Positions 26,346 to 37,121 of a stretch of 64,000 nt of DNA are shown one piece after another. The DNA lies in NCBI RefSeq assembly GCF_004358205.1, contig NZ_SMYO01000006.1, positions 372,001-436,000 of the forward strand, in the 5' to 3' direction. The notes beneath the pieces were generated by a model, which did no database searches, had not been told where the DNA came from, and worked only from the letters and a program-made list of their open reading frames with translations. Position numbers and translations under genes: made by a program. Every line of letters begins with the position of its first letter. Within the stretch, counting starts at the first letter, position 1. The stretch comes from Bacillus salipaludis. GTDB taxonomy: Bacteria; Bacillota; Bacilli; Bacillales_B; DSM-18226.

Positions 26346-28538
26346 ATGTCAGAAACCTATCGCTACCGTGAGGAACGAAAACAAGCGGAAAGAGAAAAAC
26401 AAAGAGAACAAAAAAAGAAAAAATCACCGAAAAAAGGTTCTCTATGGAAGAAAATTTTATTGATTTGTATCGTACTAGGTGTCCTGTCCATTGGAGCAGG
26501 TGTCATTACGTTTGCTGCTATGGTTAAGGATGTTCCTTCATTGGATGCATCTAAACTTGTCGACCCGCTTTCAACGAAATTTTATGATCAAAACGGGAAG
26601 TTTCTTTATGAATACGGGAAGGAAAAGCGAACGAAAATCACCTATAATCAAGTTCCAAAACAGCTTGAACATGCCTTTATCGCCACAGAGGATTCGCATT
26701 TTTATGAACATCATGGAATCGACATCAAACGGACCGCGAAGGCAATTTTCTTAAATGTAACAGGAGACTTTGGTTCCCAAGGTGGAAGTACGATTACACA
26801 GCAAGTCATCAAAAGGTCATTTTTAACCCCAGAAAAAACAATAAAACGAAAGGTTCAGGAATGGTACCTGGCCTATAAATTGGAGCAAAAATATTCCAAG
26901 CATGAGATTTTGATGATGTATTTTAATAATATTTACCTTGGCAACCGTTCCTACGGAGTTGCTGCGGCAGCAAAAAATTATTATGGAATCGACGCAAATA
27001 AATTAAATAAATTAACGCTTCCGGAAGCTGCAATGATTGCCGGTCTTCCGCAAAGCCCAAATAATTATGACCCGACAAAATCAATAAACAAAAAGGCAGC
27101 GACGAACCGTCGAAATCTGGTTCTAGCTTCTATGCACAAACAGGGTTATATTTCAAAGCAACAGATGCAGGATGCGATGAAGGTTCCCGTAACCAAGGGA
27201 TTGGTGAAGAAAAAAAATGAAGGGATGCCTTATGAAGCATTTATTGATGCAGCTGTAAAAGAAGTGGAAGGAAAGCTTAAGGGTATTGATATCGGTACGG
27301 ATGGTTTATCCATTTATATGACCCTCGACCAAAAAGCGCAGAAATATGCAGATAAATTGATGGACAGCAATGAGATAGTCAACTATCCGAATGATCGATT
27401 CCAAGGAGCTTTTGTATTTTTAGATTCAAAGACAGGTGAGGTTAGAGCAATTGGCAGCGGTCGGAAAGATTATAAAGCCGGATTCCGCGGCAACAATTTT
27501 GCAATTGATCTTGTCCGCCAACCAGGCTCTACTTTTAAGCCAATATTAGATTATGGTCCTGCCATTGAATATTTGAATTGGTCGACACATCATATGTTAA
27601 ATGACCAACCGACAACTTATTCCACCGGCCAACAGATTCAAAACTGGGATCGTCGCTACCATGGGATGCTTTCAATGCGGACAGCATTGGAATGGTCTTA
27701 TAATATACCTGCCCTACTCACGCTCCGCGAGGTCGGTATGGACCGGGCAAAAAACTTTGCTGAAAAATTGGGAATTACCTTTGATCACGATCAAATTTAT
27801 GAGTCTTATGCAATCGGCGGAAATACGGTTAGTCCATTAGAAATGGCGGGTGCCTACAGTGCGTTCGCTAATCAAGGGGTATATAATCAGCCGCATTTTG
27901 TGACAAAAGTGGTGTTCCCAAATGGTAAGGTTGTCAGTTTTAAACCAAAACCAAAACAGGTTATGCATGATTATACTGCCTATATGATTACGGATATGCT
28001 TCGAGATGTTGTACATTCTGGGACAGGGAAGGCTGCCAATGTTCCTTGGCTGGATGTAGCCGGTAAAACAGGGACAACTAATTTTGATGCTCAGACAAGC
28101 TACCGTTATGGTTATCCACTTAATAATGTTGCGAAGGATAGTTGGTTTACAGGTTATACTCCGCAATATACGATGTCGGTTTGGACGGGGTATGTAAAGA
28201 ATGGCTCCGGTAACTATTTGCCTGGAGATACCACCCATATCGCGCAAATCATGTTTAGTAAAATGATGCAAGAATTTGATAAGGGCAACTCCACCTTCCA
28301 GCAGCCGGCTGATGTATATCAAATGGGAAATGATCTTTATATTCGCGGTGCAGCCGAGGTACCACCGCCACCTAAGCCGGTAGTTCAGCCGAAAAAAATC
28401 CAAAAGATAGTGGAAAAGCAACAGAAAGCTGATGAAAAGCAACAGAAAGCTGAAGAAAAACAACAGGAAAAACCTCCTGGACATCAAAAAAACCAAGAGA
28501 AAAAGCAAAAAGGAAATGGAAAAAATAAAAACCATTAA
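26346..28538 (+). CDS. class A penicillin-binding protein (PBP1A family), bifunctional
   Basis: 730-residue peptidoglycan synthase. It has a basic, charged cytoplasmic tail of about 32 residues and one membrane anchor at about 34-58. The GT51 transglycosylase domain carries the catalytic glutamate in ATEDSHFYEHHGID (near 113) and GGSTITQQVIK (near 145). The transpeptidase domain has SxxK in PGSTFKP (near 397), SYN (near 457) and KTGTT (near 575). The C-terminal 45 residues are a repetitive Lys/Gln/Glu tail with KQQKADEKQQKAEEKQQ. Length is nearest to B. subtilis PbpF-type rather than the longer PonA. GGGAGAG precedes the ATG at 26346. Confidence 0.93.
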   Translation: MSETYRYREERKQAEREKQREQKKKKSPKKGSLWKKILLICIVLGVLSIGAGVITFAAMVKDVPSLDASKLVDPLSTKFYDQNGKFLYEYGKEKRTKITYNQVPKQLEHAFIATEDSHFYEHHGIDIKRTAKAIFLNVTGDFGSQGGSTITQQVIKRSFLTPEKTIKRKVQEWYLAYKLEQKYSKHEILMMYFNNIYLGNRSYGVAAAAKNYYGIDANKLNKLTLPEAAMIAGLPQSPNNYDPTKSINKKAATNRRNLVLASMHKQGYISKQQMQDAMKVPVTKGLVKKKNEGMPYEAFIDAAVKEVEGKLKGIDIGTDGLSIYMTLDQKAQKYADKLMDSNEIVNYPNDRFQGAFVFLDSKTGEVRAIGSGRKDYKAGFRGNNFAIDLVRQPGSTFKPILDYGPAIEYLNWSTHHMLNDQPTTYSTGQQIQNWDRRYHGMLSMRTALEWSYNIPALLTLREVGMDRAKNFAEKLGITFDHDQIYESYAIGGNTVSPLEMAGAYSAFANQGVYNQPHFVTKVVFPNGKVVSFKPKPKQVMHDYTAYMITDMLRDVVHSGTGKAANVPWLDVAGKTGTTNFDAQTSYRYGYPLNNVAKDSWFTGYTPQYTMSVWTGYVKNGSGNYLPGDTTHIAQIMFSKMMQEFDKGNSTFQQPADVYQMGNDLYIRGAAEVPPPPKPVVQPKKIQKIVEKQQKADEKQQKAEEKQQEKPPGHQKNQEKKQKGNGKNKNH

Positions 28539-28548
28539 GTTCTTTAAT

Positions 28549-28585
28549 GACTGTCTGAAATTCAATTTCAGCAGTCTTTTTTATT
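28549..28585 (+). terminator. terminator after the penicillin-binding protein gene
   Basis: GACTG-T-CTGAAATT pairs with AATTTCAG-CAGTC, single-base bulges only, followed by TTTTTTATT. Confidence 0.85.
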
Positions 28586-28682
28586 ACTAAAACTGGAATA
28601 TAATGAAAAAAGGTGAATAAACCAAATCTTCAAAGTTAACTCTATATACTAACGGTCAAATTGACGGTATGAGGTGTTTTCT

Positions 28683-29027
28683 TTGCAAGATTGGTGGATT
28701 TATCAACATTTTATTAATACGATGTGGTTTATCTTGTTCCTAATTTCCTTACCTGCAGCACTGGGACTTTTCATCCTCTATTCCTATTTAAAAAATAATA
28801 AACAAAATGGTAGTCAGGAAAGTAATCAAAATAACCAAGACCAACAGCAAGATAATAAGCAAAATCAAAGTAAGCAGAGTAATCAAGAAAACCAAAACGA
28901 TCAGCAAACAGACAATCAAGAAAACCAAAACGATTTGCAAGCAGACAATCAAGAAAATCGAAACAATCAGCATGCCAACAATCAAGGAAATCAAACAAGT
29001 GAAACGAAAGAAGAACAACCAACTTGA
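28683..29027 (+). CDS. membrane-anchored Asn/Gln-rich repeat protein, about 114 aa
   Basis: One membrane segment at about residues 12-37, followed by about 75 residues made almost entirely of N, Q, D, E, K and S. It contains an 11-residue (33-bp) repeat of the form NQENQNDxQxD, about three copies between 28900 and 28985. TTG 28683 is preferred to GTG 28674 because GAGGTG at 28671-28676 is then correctly spaced. The tail is predicted to be disordered and could be intra- or extracellular; no cell-wall anchor is present. Function unknown. Repeat-driven length change is likely between strains. Confidence 0.65.
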   Translation: MQDWWIYQHFINTMWFILFLISLPAALGLFILYSYLKNNKQNGSQESNQNNQDQQQDNKQNQSKQSNQENQNDQQTDNQENQNDLQADNQENRNNQHANNQGNQTSETKEEQPT

Positions 29028-29155
29028 CGAAAACCAGAAAAAATCTAGGTCTATTTTCTTATTTCAATAAAAAATAGAGAAAAACGCTTTTATAATCTAA
29101 AAACCTATGTTATTTTTTATAGGTAAGTTTCATATTGTATATTGTTTCCAATGCT

Positions 29156-29253
29156 CTACTAGGGGGGTCCGATAGCTCGGACTGAGAGAAGAATGCGTTA
29201 AATTCTTTGACCCTTCGAACCTGATCTGGATGATACCAGCGTAGGGAAGTAGT
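29156..29253 (+). promoter_or_regulatory. TPP riboswitch (THI element)
   Basis: The conserved core is clear: CTACTAGGGGGG at the 5' side, CTGAGAGAAG, GACCCTTCGAACCTGATC, then TGATACCAGCGTAGGGAAGTAG closing the P1 stem (CTACT 29156-29160 with AGTAG 29248-29252). It senses thiamine pyrophosphate and controls thiC through the terminator at 29305. Confidence 0.97.
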
Positions 29254-29304
29254 TATGAAGGCGTCCATTCATACAAACGCGCCGCTACTTTTTGACGATT
29301 TAAT

Positions 29305-29335
29305 CAGGTTCTGTGTAAACAGAACCTTTTTTTAT
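29305..29335 (+). terminator. expression-platform terminator of the TPP riboswitch
   Basis: AGGTTCTG (29306-29313) pairs with CAGAACCT (29320-29327) around TGTAAA and is followed by T7. Placed between aptamer and thiC, it is expected to form when TPP is bound. Confidence 0.9.
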
Positions 29336-29357
29336 TGTCATTCATTCTCCGTAATGA

Positions 29358-31347
<1,990 letters not shown>

Positions 31348-31376
31348 TGTCATTTTCCTTATTTAACCTTAACGTT

Positions 31377-32099
31377 GATGAAGGCCAAAACTTGAGGGAA
31401 GACTCTTGGAAATAGGTTTCATAGGCCCGATGAAGGACAAATCTTGGTAAAAGAGCTATAGAAATGGTCTTCATAAGCCCAATGAAGGACAAATCTTGGC
31501 AGAAGAGTGATGGAAATGGTCTTCAATAGCCCGATGATGGTCAAATCTTAGCAGAAGTGTGATAGAAATGGTCTTCACAAGCCCGATGATGGACAAATCT
31601 TGGCAGAAGAGTGATGGAAATGGTCTTCATAAGTCCGCTGAAGGACAAATCTTGGTAGAAGAGTGATAGAAATGGTCTTCACAAGCCCGATGAAGGACAA
31701 ATCTTGGTAGAAGAGTGATAGGAATGGTCTTCACAAGCCCGATGAAGGACAAATCTTGGTAGAAGAGTGATAGAAATGGTCTTCATAAGCCCGATGAAGG
31801 ACAAATCTTGGTAGAAGAGTGATAGGAATGGTCTTCACAAGCCCGATGAAGGACATATCTTGGCAGAATAGCTATAGAAATGGTCTTCATAAGCCCGATG
31901 AAGGACATATCTTGGTAAAAGAGCTATAGAAATGGTCTTCATAAGCCCAATGAAGGGCAAATCTTAGCAGAAGAGTGATAGAAATGGTCTTCACAAGCCC
32001 GATGAAGGACAAATCTTGGTAGAAGAGTGATGGAAATAGTCTTCATTAGCCCGATGAAGACCAAAACTTTCCAAAAGAGTAATAGAACGTCCTTCATCA
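31377..32099. repeat. 52-bp repeat, array C (13 full units plus a partial)
   Basis: Units begin GATGAAGGACAAATCTTGG, continue AGAAGAGTGATAGAAATGG and end TCTTCATAAGCCC. They start at 31377 and recur every 52 bp with no insertion or deletion through the 14th at 32053, which breaks off at 32099. Across each unit junction TCTTCAT pairs with ATGAAGG around AAGCCCG, so the array is a chain of hairpins. Internal units are 90 percent or more alike by eye; the first and last are most diverged. It fills the gap between the zinc-ribbon gene and a strong terminator, so it is likely transcribed as a long 3' tail of thiC. Confidence 0.95.
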
Positions 32100-32124
32100 A
32101 AAACTTTCTATCATAATGGTTTTT

Positions 32125-32155
32125 ACAGCCGCCTGGTTAGGCGGCTGTTTTTTAT
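32125..32155 (+). terminator. strong terminator after array C
   Basis: ACAGCCGCCT (32125-32134) pairs perfectly with AGGCGGCTGT (32139-32148) around GGTT, followed by TTTTTAT. It is the first terminator after thiC. Confidence 0.92.
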
Positions 32156-32312
32156 AAAAAAGGCCATTTTAATAGAATGATAATTCAAAACTATCAAAAC
32201 TATCGAACTTTGATGAAACGTATTGCGTTTTTCTGTGTATAAAATTACAATGAAATACATAAAAACACTTTAGTTTGCTAAATTGATAAAGAGAATAATG
32301 GAGGAATACATC

Positions 32313-33143
32313 ATGAAGAAGGTCATCCAGATATTTATCATCATGGCCGTTGCTATAATGGCAACTGCTTGTGGCGCACAGCCAAATCTGCCGGATGCAA
32401 AAACAAAAGAAAAAATACAAAAGGCTGAAAGTGGAAATACACTGGATTCCATTAAAAAACAAGGTGTGATCACCATTGCTATGGATGATACATTCCCGCC
32501 AATGGAATATCGAAATGATAAAAATGAATTAGTAGGTTTTGACGTAGACCTAGCAAAAGCCATTACGAAGGAGCTCGGCGTGAAAGCTGAATTTAAACCA
32601 ACCGCATGGGACGGCATTTTACCTGGATTAGATGCGAAACAATATGACGTCATTATGACTTCTATGAATATTACTGATGAACGAAAGCAAAAGGTTGATT
32701 TTGTAGAGTACCTGAAACTAGGACAAGTTGTTGCCGTTAAAGCCGGAAACCCATTAAGCATTCAATCCAAGGAAGACCTTTCTGGAAAAGTTGTCGGTGT
32801 TCAAATTGGTTCAACGAGCGAAACGGCAGCAAAACAGATTAAGGGAGTTAAAGAGTTAAAGACTTATAATGCTTATACCGATGTATTTAATGACTTAGGT
32901 CTAGGGCGACTTCAGGGAGTAATCGTTGCTGAAGCGGTCGGTCGTTATTATAAAGCAACAAAACCTGAAGCTTTTGATGTGGTAGGAAGCTCATTCCAAA
33001 AGTTACCAATTGGAATTGCCGTTCGAAAAGGTGATGACAAACTTGAAGAGGCATTAACAAAAGCTGTGCAAACTGTGAAAGATAATGGCACTTATGCGAA
33101 AATCAGCCAAAAATGGTTTGGAAAAGATCTTTCAAAAGAATAG
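32313..33143 (+). CDS. polar amino acid ABC transporter, substrate-binding lipoprotein
   Basis: 276-residue family 3 solute-binding protein. Lipoprotein signal peptide with lipobox ATAC (Cys at residue 20), then the bilobal domain with ITIAMDDTFPPMEYRND and GFDVDLAKAITKELG near residues 51-85. ATG 32313 follows TGGAGGA; an earlier in-frame codon at 32283 would spoil the signal peptide. First gene of the transporter-amidohydrolase operon (32313-35806). The ligand is an amino acid or modified amino acid (N-acyl, given the neighbouring deacylase), by inference. Confidence 0.92.
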   Translation: MKKVIQIFIIMAVAIMATACGAQPNLPDAKTKEKIQKAESGNTLDSIKKQGVITIAMDDTFPPMEYRNDKNELVGFDVDLAKAITKELGVKAEFKPTAWDGILPGLDAKQYDVIMTSMNITDERKQKVDFVEYLKLGQVVAVKAGNPLSIQSKEDLSGKVVGVQIGSTSETAAKQIKGVKELKTYNAYTDVFNDLGLGRLQGVIVAEAVGRYYKATKPEAFDVVGSSFQKLPIGIAVRKGDDKLEEALTKAVQTVKDNGTYAKISQKWFGKDLSKE

Positions 33144-33206
33144 GGGAAGAGCGGATAAATCGGTTTGTAGATTTATCCGTCTTCTTTTTAAAAAGGAGTC
33201 GTAAAC

Positions 33207-33869
33207 ATGAAGGAATTTTTGTTATTCTCACTTACCTACCTCCCCTATTTATTACAAGGGGCGTTAGTGACCATCGAAATCGCGGCGATAGGAGTAGTTG
33301 CCGGAAGTTTAATTGGATTATTATTTGGTCTTGGACGTGTTTCAAAAGTGAAATTATTTTCACAGATTAGCAGATTTTATATTTGGGTGATTCGCGGAAC
33401 ACCGCTTTTATTGCAATTATTTATGATTCATTTTGCCATTCCGTCTGTGATCCCAGCACTCACGATGCCGCCATTCGTTTCGGCCTGCATTGCCTTGTCA
33501 TTAAATGCGGCAGCTTATATTGCCGAAATTTCTCGGGGGGCCATTCAGTCCATCGATAAAGGCCAAATGGAAGCAGCGCGGTCACTAGGCTTAAGTTACG
33601 GACAAGCGATGAGACGGGTCGTTATTCCTCAAGCTTTTCGCCGGATGCTACCGCCATTGGGGAATGAATTTATCGCACTTATCAAGGAATCGTCCTTGGT
33701 TTCAACAATCGCTTTATATGATTTACTTCGAACAGGTCAACAAATTATCAGCAGTACGTACCGGTATATGGAAATTTTTATCTTAGTCGGGTTAATCTAT
33801 TTATTACTTACCACGATCATGACATATATCGTTGGAAAAGTAGAGAAAAAGGTAGGTGCATATGAATGA
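33207..33869 (+). CDS. polar amino acid ABC transporter, permease
   Basis: 220-residue inner-membrane subunit of the His/Glu/Gln/Arg permease family with about five helices. It shows [17 protein letters not shown] near residue 60 and the cytoplasmic EAA loop [23 protein letters not shown] near 125-147 that contacts the ATPase. AAAGGAGTCG precedes ATG 33207. Its stop overlaps the ATPase start (ATGA). A single permease gene implies a homodimeric channel. Confidence 0.93.
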   Translation: MKEFLLFSLTYLPYLLQGALVTIEIAAIGVVAGSLIGLLFGLGRVSKVKLFSQISRFYIWVIRGTPLLLQLFMIHFAIPSVIPALTMPPFVSACIALSLNAAAYIAEISRGAIQSIDKGQMEAARSLGLSYGQAMRRVVIPQAFRRMLPPLGNEFIALIKESSLVSTIALYDLLRTGQQIISSTYRYMEIFILVGLIYLLLTTIMTYIVGKVEKKVGAYE

Positions 33870-34588
33870 TTTCCTGCAAGAAGGTTGTAAAATCCTTTGG
33901 AGATTTGGAAGTTTTAAAAGGAGTTGATTTGGACGTTTCACAGGGTGAGGTCGTCGTAATCATTGGACCGAGCGGATCTGGTAAAAGTACCTTTCTTCGT
34001 TGTATGAACCATTTAGAGACCATCAATAGTGGCAGTATTACGGTAAAGGGTAAAATGGTAGAAAATAAAGAATCAACTTTAAATAAACTGCGTCAGGAAA
34101 TAGGTATGGTCTTTCAGCAATTTAACCTTTTTCCCCACAGGACCGTGATGGAAAATATTATCGAAGCTCCGGTTCTCCTGAAAAAAATGTCAAAAGCGGA
34201 AGCCAAGAAAAAAGGGATGGAGCTTTTGAAGAAAGTAGGATTAGAAGCAAAAGCCGATGAATATCCGAATCGTTTATCCGGTGGGCAAAAGCAGCGGGTA
34301 GCGATTGCCCGGGCGTTAGCTATGGAGCCGACCGTGATGCTTTTCGATGAACCAACTTCGGCTCTTGACCCGGAGCTAGTTGGAGAAGTACTGGCTGTAA
34401 TGAAACAACTGGCAAAAGATGGGATGACCATGGTCGTTGTCACACATGAAATGGGATTTGCAAAAGAAGTAGCAGACCGAGTCATCTTCATGGACGGCGG
34501 CTATATGATTGAACAAAATACTCCTGATGAGTTATTTGGCCATCCGCAGCATGAACGAACGAAAGAGTTTTTAGGGCATATCAAGTAG
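33866..34588 (+). CDS. polar amino acid ABC transporter, ATP-binding protein
   Basis: 240-residue ABC ATPase. Walker [10 protein letters not shown] near residue 33, Q-loop FQQFNLF, signature LSGGQKQR near 136, Walker B VMLFDEP and H-loop VTHEMGFA are all intact. The start overlaps the permease stop by 4 bases, with GTAGGTG upstream. It belongs to the GlnQ/ArtP class. Confidence 0.95.
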   Translation: MISCKKVVKSFGDLEVLKGVDLDVSQGEVVVIIGPSGSGKSTFLRCMNHLETINSGSITVKGKMVENKESTLNKLRQEIGMVFQQFNLFPHRTVMENIIEAPVLLKKMSKAEAKKKGMELLKKVGLEAKADEYPNRLSGGQKQRVAIARALAMEPTVMLFDEPTSALDPELVGEVLAVMKQLAKDGMTMVVVTHEMGFAKEVADRVIFMDGGYMIEQNTPDELFGHPQHERTKEFLGHIK

Positions 34589-34600
34589 GGAGAGATCATC

Positions 34601-35806
34601 ATGAAACAAGCTTCAAGTTTGGATTTAACCTCAAAGATTAATGAAAAAGTAGATCAATTGTTTCCTAGATTAGTGGAAATGAGAAGACAGCTTCACATGT
34701 ATCCGGAACTTAGTAACCGAGAATTTAACACAACTAAACAAATCAATGACTGGTTAAACGAATTCAAGATTCAACAAATTCCACTTAGCCTTCAAACCGG
34801 GACTGCAGCAGAGATTATTGGTAAAACCTTAGGACCAACCGTTGCTATCCGTGCTGACATTGATGCCCTGCCGATTTTTGAAGAGGCCGACGTACCGTTT
34901 CGTTCGAAAATTGATGGGATCAGTCATATGTGTGGCCATGATGTTCACACGACGATTGCCCTTGGTGCAGGGATTATTTTACAAGAAATCAGTGATTTAC
35001 TCCCAGGCAATGTCCGAATTCTTTTCCAGCCGGCTGAGGAGTCGGAGGGCGGCGCCGAGTCAATGATTCACCAAGGGTTATTAAATGAAGTAAAATCAAT
35101 CATCGGTCTTCACAATGTTCCCGAACTTCCAGTAGGAAAAATCGGGGTTAAAGAAGGCTTTTTGATGGCCAGTGTGGATGATTTTACAATCACTATTAAA
35201 GGAAAAGGCGGGCATGCGGCACTTCCGGAAAAAACAATTGATCCAATCGTCATCGGCAGTGCGGTCGTCAGCCAGCTGCAAACCATTGTCAGCCGCACAA
35301 TTTCTGCAAAAGAATCGGCGGTGGTCACGATTGGCTCATTCCAAGCAGGCTCGACGAACAATGTCATCCCAGATAAGGCCATTCTTAAAGGAACGGTTAG
35401 GACATCCAATGTAGATGTCAGGAAGAAAATCTATGATGTCTTTACCAAGACGGTTACGAATACAGTAGCTGCCCTAGGTGGTGAGGTAGAAATTGATTAT
35501 CAATTTTTACTTCCTGCTGTTTATAATGATGCAAGCGTTGCTGAAATTGTTCGGACTGCCGCAGTGTCTGTGGTCGGAAGTAAGAATACGGTTATTGCTG
35601 AGCCTACCATGGGTGGAGAGGATTTTTCTTTTTACCAAAAAGAAGTTCCCGGCTGCTACGTTTGGCTCGGATCCGGTAACGAAGAAAAAGGGATTCAATA
35701 TAGCTGGCACCATCCGAAATTTATGGTAGATGAGGAAGCTATTAAAATCGGTGTTCATTTGATGGTCCAATCTGTCTTGCTTTTATTAGAAAATTCTTCT
35801 ATATAA
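34601..35806 (+). CDS. M20D family amidohydrolase (N-acyl amino acid deacylase-like)
   Basis: 401-residue zinc-dependent amidohydrolase of the hippurate hydrolase / N-acetyl-diaminopimelate deacetylase class. It shows RRQLHMYPELSNRE near the start, the metal ligands CGHDVHT (about 107-113) and FQPAEESEGGAESM (about 143-156), a dimerisation domain in the middle with GGHAALPEKTIDP, and MGGEDFSFYQKEVPG near 340. It is 12 bases after the ABC ATPase, with AGGGAGAG ahead. The context (transporter plus deacylase) resembles B. subtilis operons that salvage N-acylated sulfur amino acids. Substrate not determined. Confidence 0.9.
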   Translation: MKQASSLDLTSKINEKVDQLFPRLVEMRRQLHMYPELSNREFNTTKQINDWLNEFKIQQIPLSLQTGTAAEIIGKTLGPTVAIRADIDALPIFEEADVPFRSKIDGISHMCGHDVHTTIALGAGIILQEISDLLPGNVRILFQPAEESEGGAESMIHQGLLNEVKSIIGLHNVPELPVGKIGVKEGFLMASVDDFTITIKGKGGHAALPEKTIDPIVIGSAVVSQLQTIVSRTISAKESAVVTIGSFQAGSTNNVIPDKAILKGTVRTSNVDVRKKIYDVFTKTVTNTVAALGGEVEIDYQFLLPAVYNDASVAEIVRTAAVSVVGSKNTVIAEPTMGGEDFSFYQKEVPGCYVWLGSGNEEKGIQYSWHHPKFMVDEEAIKIGVHLMVQSVLLLLENSSI

Positions 35807-35812
35807 TATTGC

Positions 35813-35848
35813 CTGCCTGCTAGTATGTTGTAGCAGGCAGAATTTTTA
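35813..35848 (+). terminator. terminator of the ABC transporter-deacylase operon
   Basis: CTGCCTGCTA (35813-35822) pairs with TAGCAGGCAG (35831-35840), loop GTATGTTG, followed by AATTTTTAT. Confidence 0.88.
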
Positions 35849-35915
35849 TAATCCTCTTGTATTTATATTCCAGTTGTATTAGGTTAAATACGATGTAACT
35901 TCTTTGGCGGGAGCG

Positions 35916-37103
35916 ATGAATGTGTTTGGACATAAACGGGCCTTTTTGTACTTAAGTATTTTTCTATTTTTCTTTCACTCTTCTTCGACGGTGATCTCAA
36001 CTTTTCTACCAGTCTATTTTCAAGAAGAGCAGCTTACCGGGACTCAAATAGGTTGGCTAATGGCTGTTGGGCCGTTTTCTTCATTATTATCGCAGCCTTT
36101 TTGGGGCTACATCAGCGACCGATATTAAACAATTAAAAAGATTCTGCTGCTTTGTCTAGTAGGGGTGATCTCTTGCAGCATTATCTTGTTTCAAGTTAAC
36201 TCCTTTTTAATGCTTCTATTCTTATGTGCCATCTTTTATTCGTTTCTCAGTCCGATCGGAGCATTCGGTGACAGCTTAGCATTGCATACCTCTCAAATCG
36301 TTGGCTCTTCTTTTGGAAGGATTCGCATGTGGGGTTCTTTGGGCTATGCGGTTACCTCATACCTAGGGGGCCAAATTCTTACTCGAATTGGACTTGAGCA
36401 TTTACTCTACCCTTATCTTGCTTTTACTATTATCGCTTTTGTTTTTTGCTGGAAGGTCATGGATATTAATACACCATCTGCACCCATAAATCTTAAGGGA
36501 GCGATCCGAAATATTCTCCGCCCAAATTTCTTATTTTTCTTACTCATCATTATGTTTGTTACGATTCCGCATCGAACGAATGATATTTTTTCAGGAATCT
36601 ACATTAAGGAGCTTGGGGGTAATGAATCCTTAATCGGGTTATCCTGGTTTGTAGCAGTTGCATTTGAAGCGATTGTTTATTTACTTAGTCCTTTATGGCT
36701 GCGTTTTTTTAATGAAATGACTTATATGGTTATTGCATCGGGATTATATGGGGTAAGGTGGCTTTTATTTTCTCTTGCAGAAACTCCTTCGCAAATCATC
36801 TTGCTTCAGGCTTTGCACGGGATCACCTTTGGGATATTTTATTTGTGCTCGTTTCAATATGTTTCAAACTTATTCCCGAACGAATTTAGAGCTACTGGGC
36901 AATTATTCTTTATTTCCGTGTTTTTTGGACTGTCAGCGATCATCGGTTCTTTAGGCGGAGGGATGATTCTTGATGTTTTTAATGGTCAAATGTTATATAA
37001 ACTGTTGAGTTATCTGGCTTTTGCTGGATTTGTTGGATTATTGGGATTCACTGCCTATTCGGGCAAAAAGTTAAGGCCTGTTAGTGAGATTTTACAGAAG
37101 TAA
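35916..37103 (+). pseudogene. MFS transporter (MFS_1-like / YwbF type) interrupted by an in-frame TAA
   Basis: Reconstructed protein of about 395 residues with twelve hydrophobic segments. It starts FGHKRAFLYLSIFLFFFHSSST, with the typical GWLMAVGPFSSLLSQPFWGYISDRY loop 2-3 motif. A TAA at 36126-36128 follows SDRY, and the same frame continues TIKKILLLCLVGVI to 37103 with good family similarity, so a single-base change (for example AAA to TAA) would explain it. Start ATG 35916 or GTG 35922 after CGGGAG. The substrate of this branch is unknown; it sits between two amidohydrolase genes. It may be dead, or translation might restart at GTG 36165. Confidence 0.85.
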
Positions 37104-37121
37104 GGAAAGGAATGGAAGTTG

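Noticed and set aside
28771..29070. Overlapping reading frames in the N/Q-rich gene
   Set aside because: Low-complexity A/C-rich DNA opens several frames. Only the + frame from 28683 has a membrane start and a ribosome binding site.
31377..32099. CRISPR array or coding repeat
   Set aside because: The 52-bp units are directly adjacent with no unique spacers and no cas genes are near. 52 is not a multiple of 3, so the frame changes each unit and stops appear.
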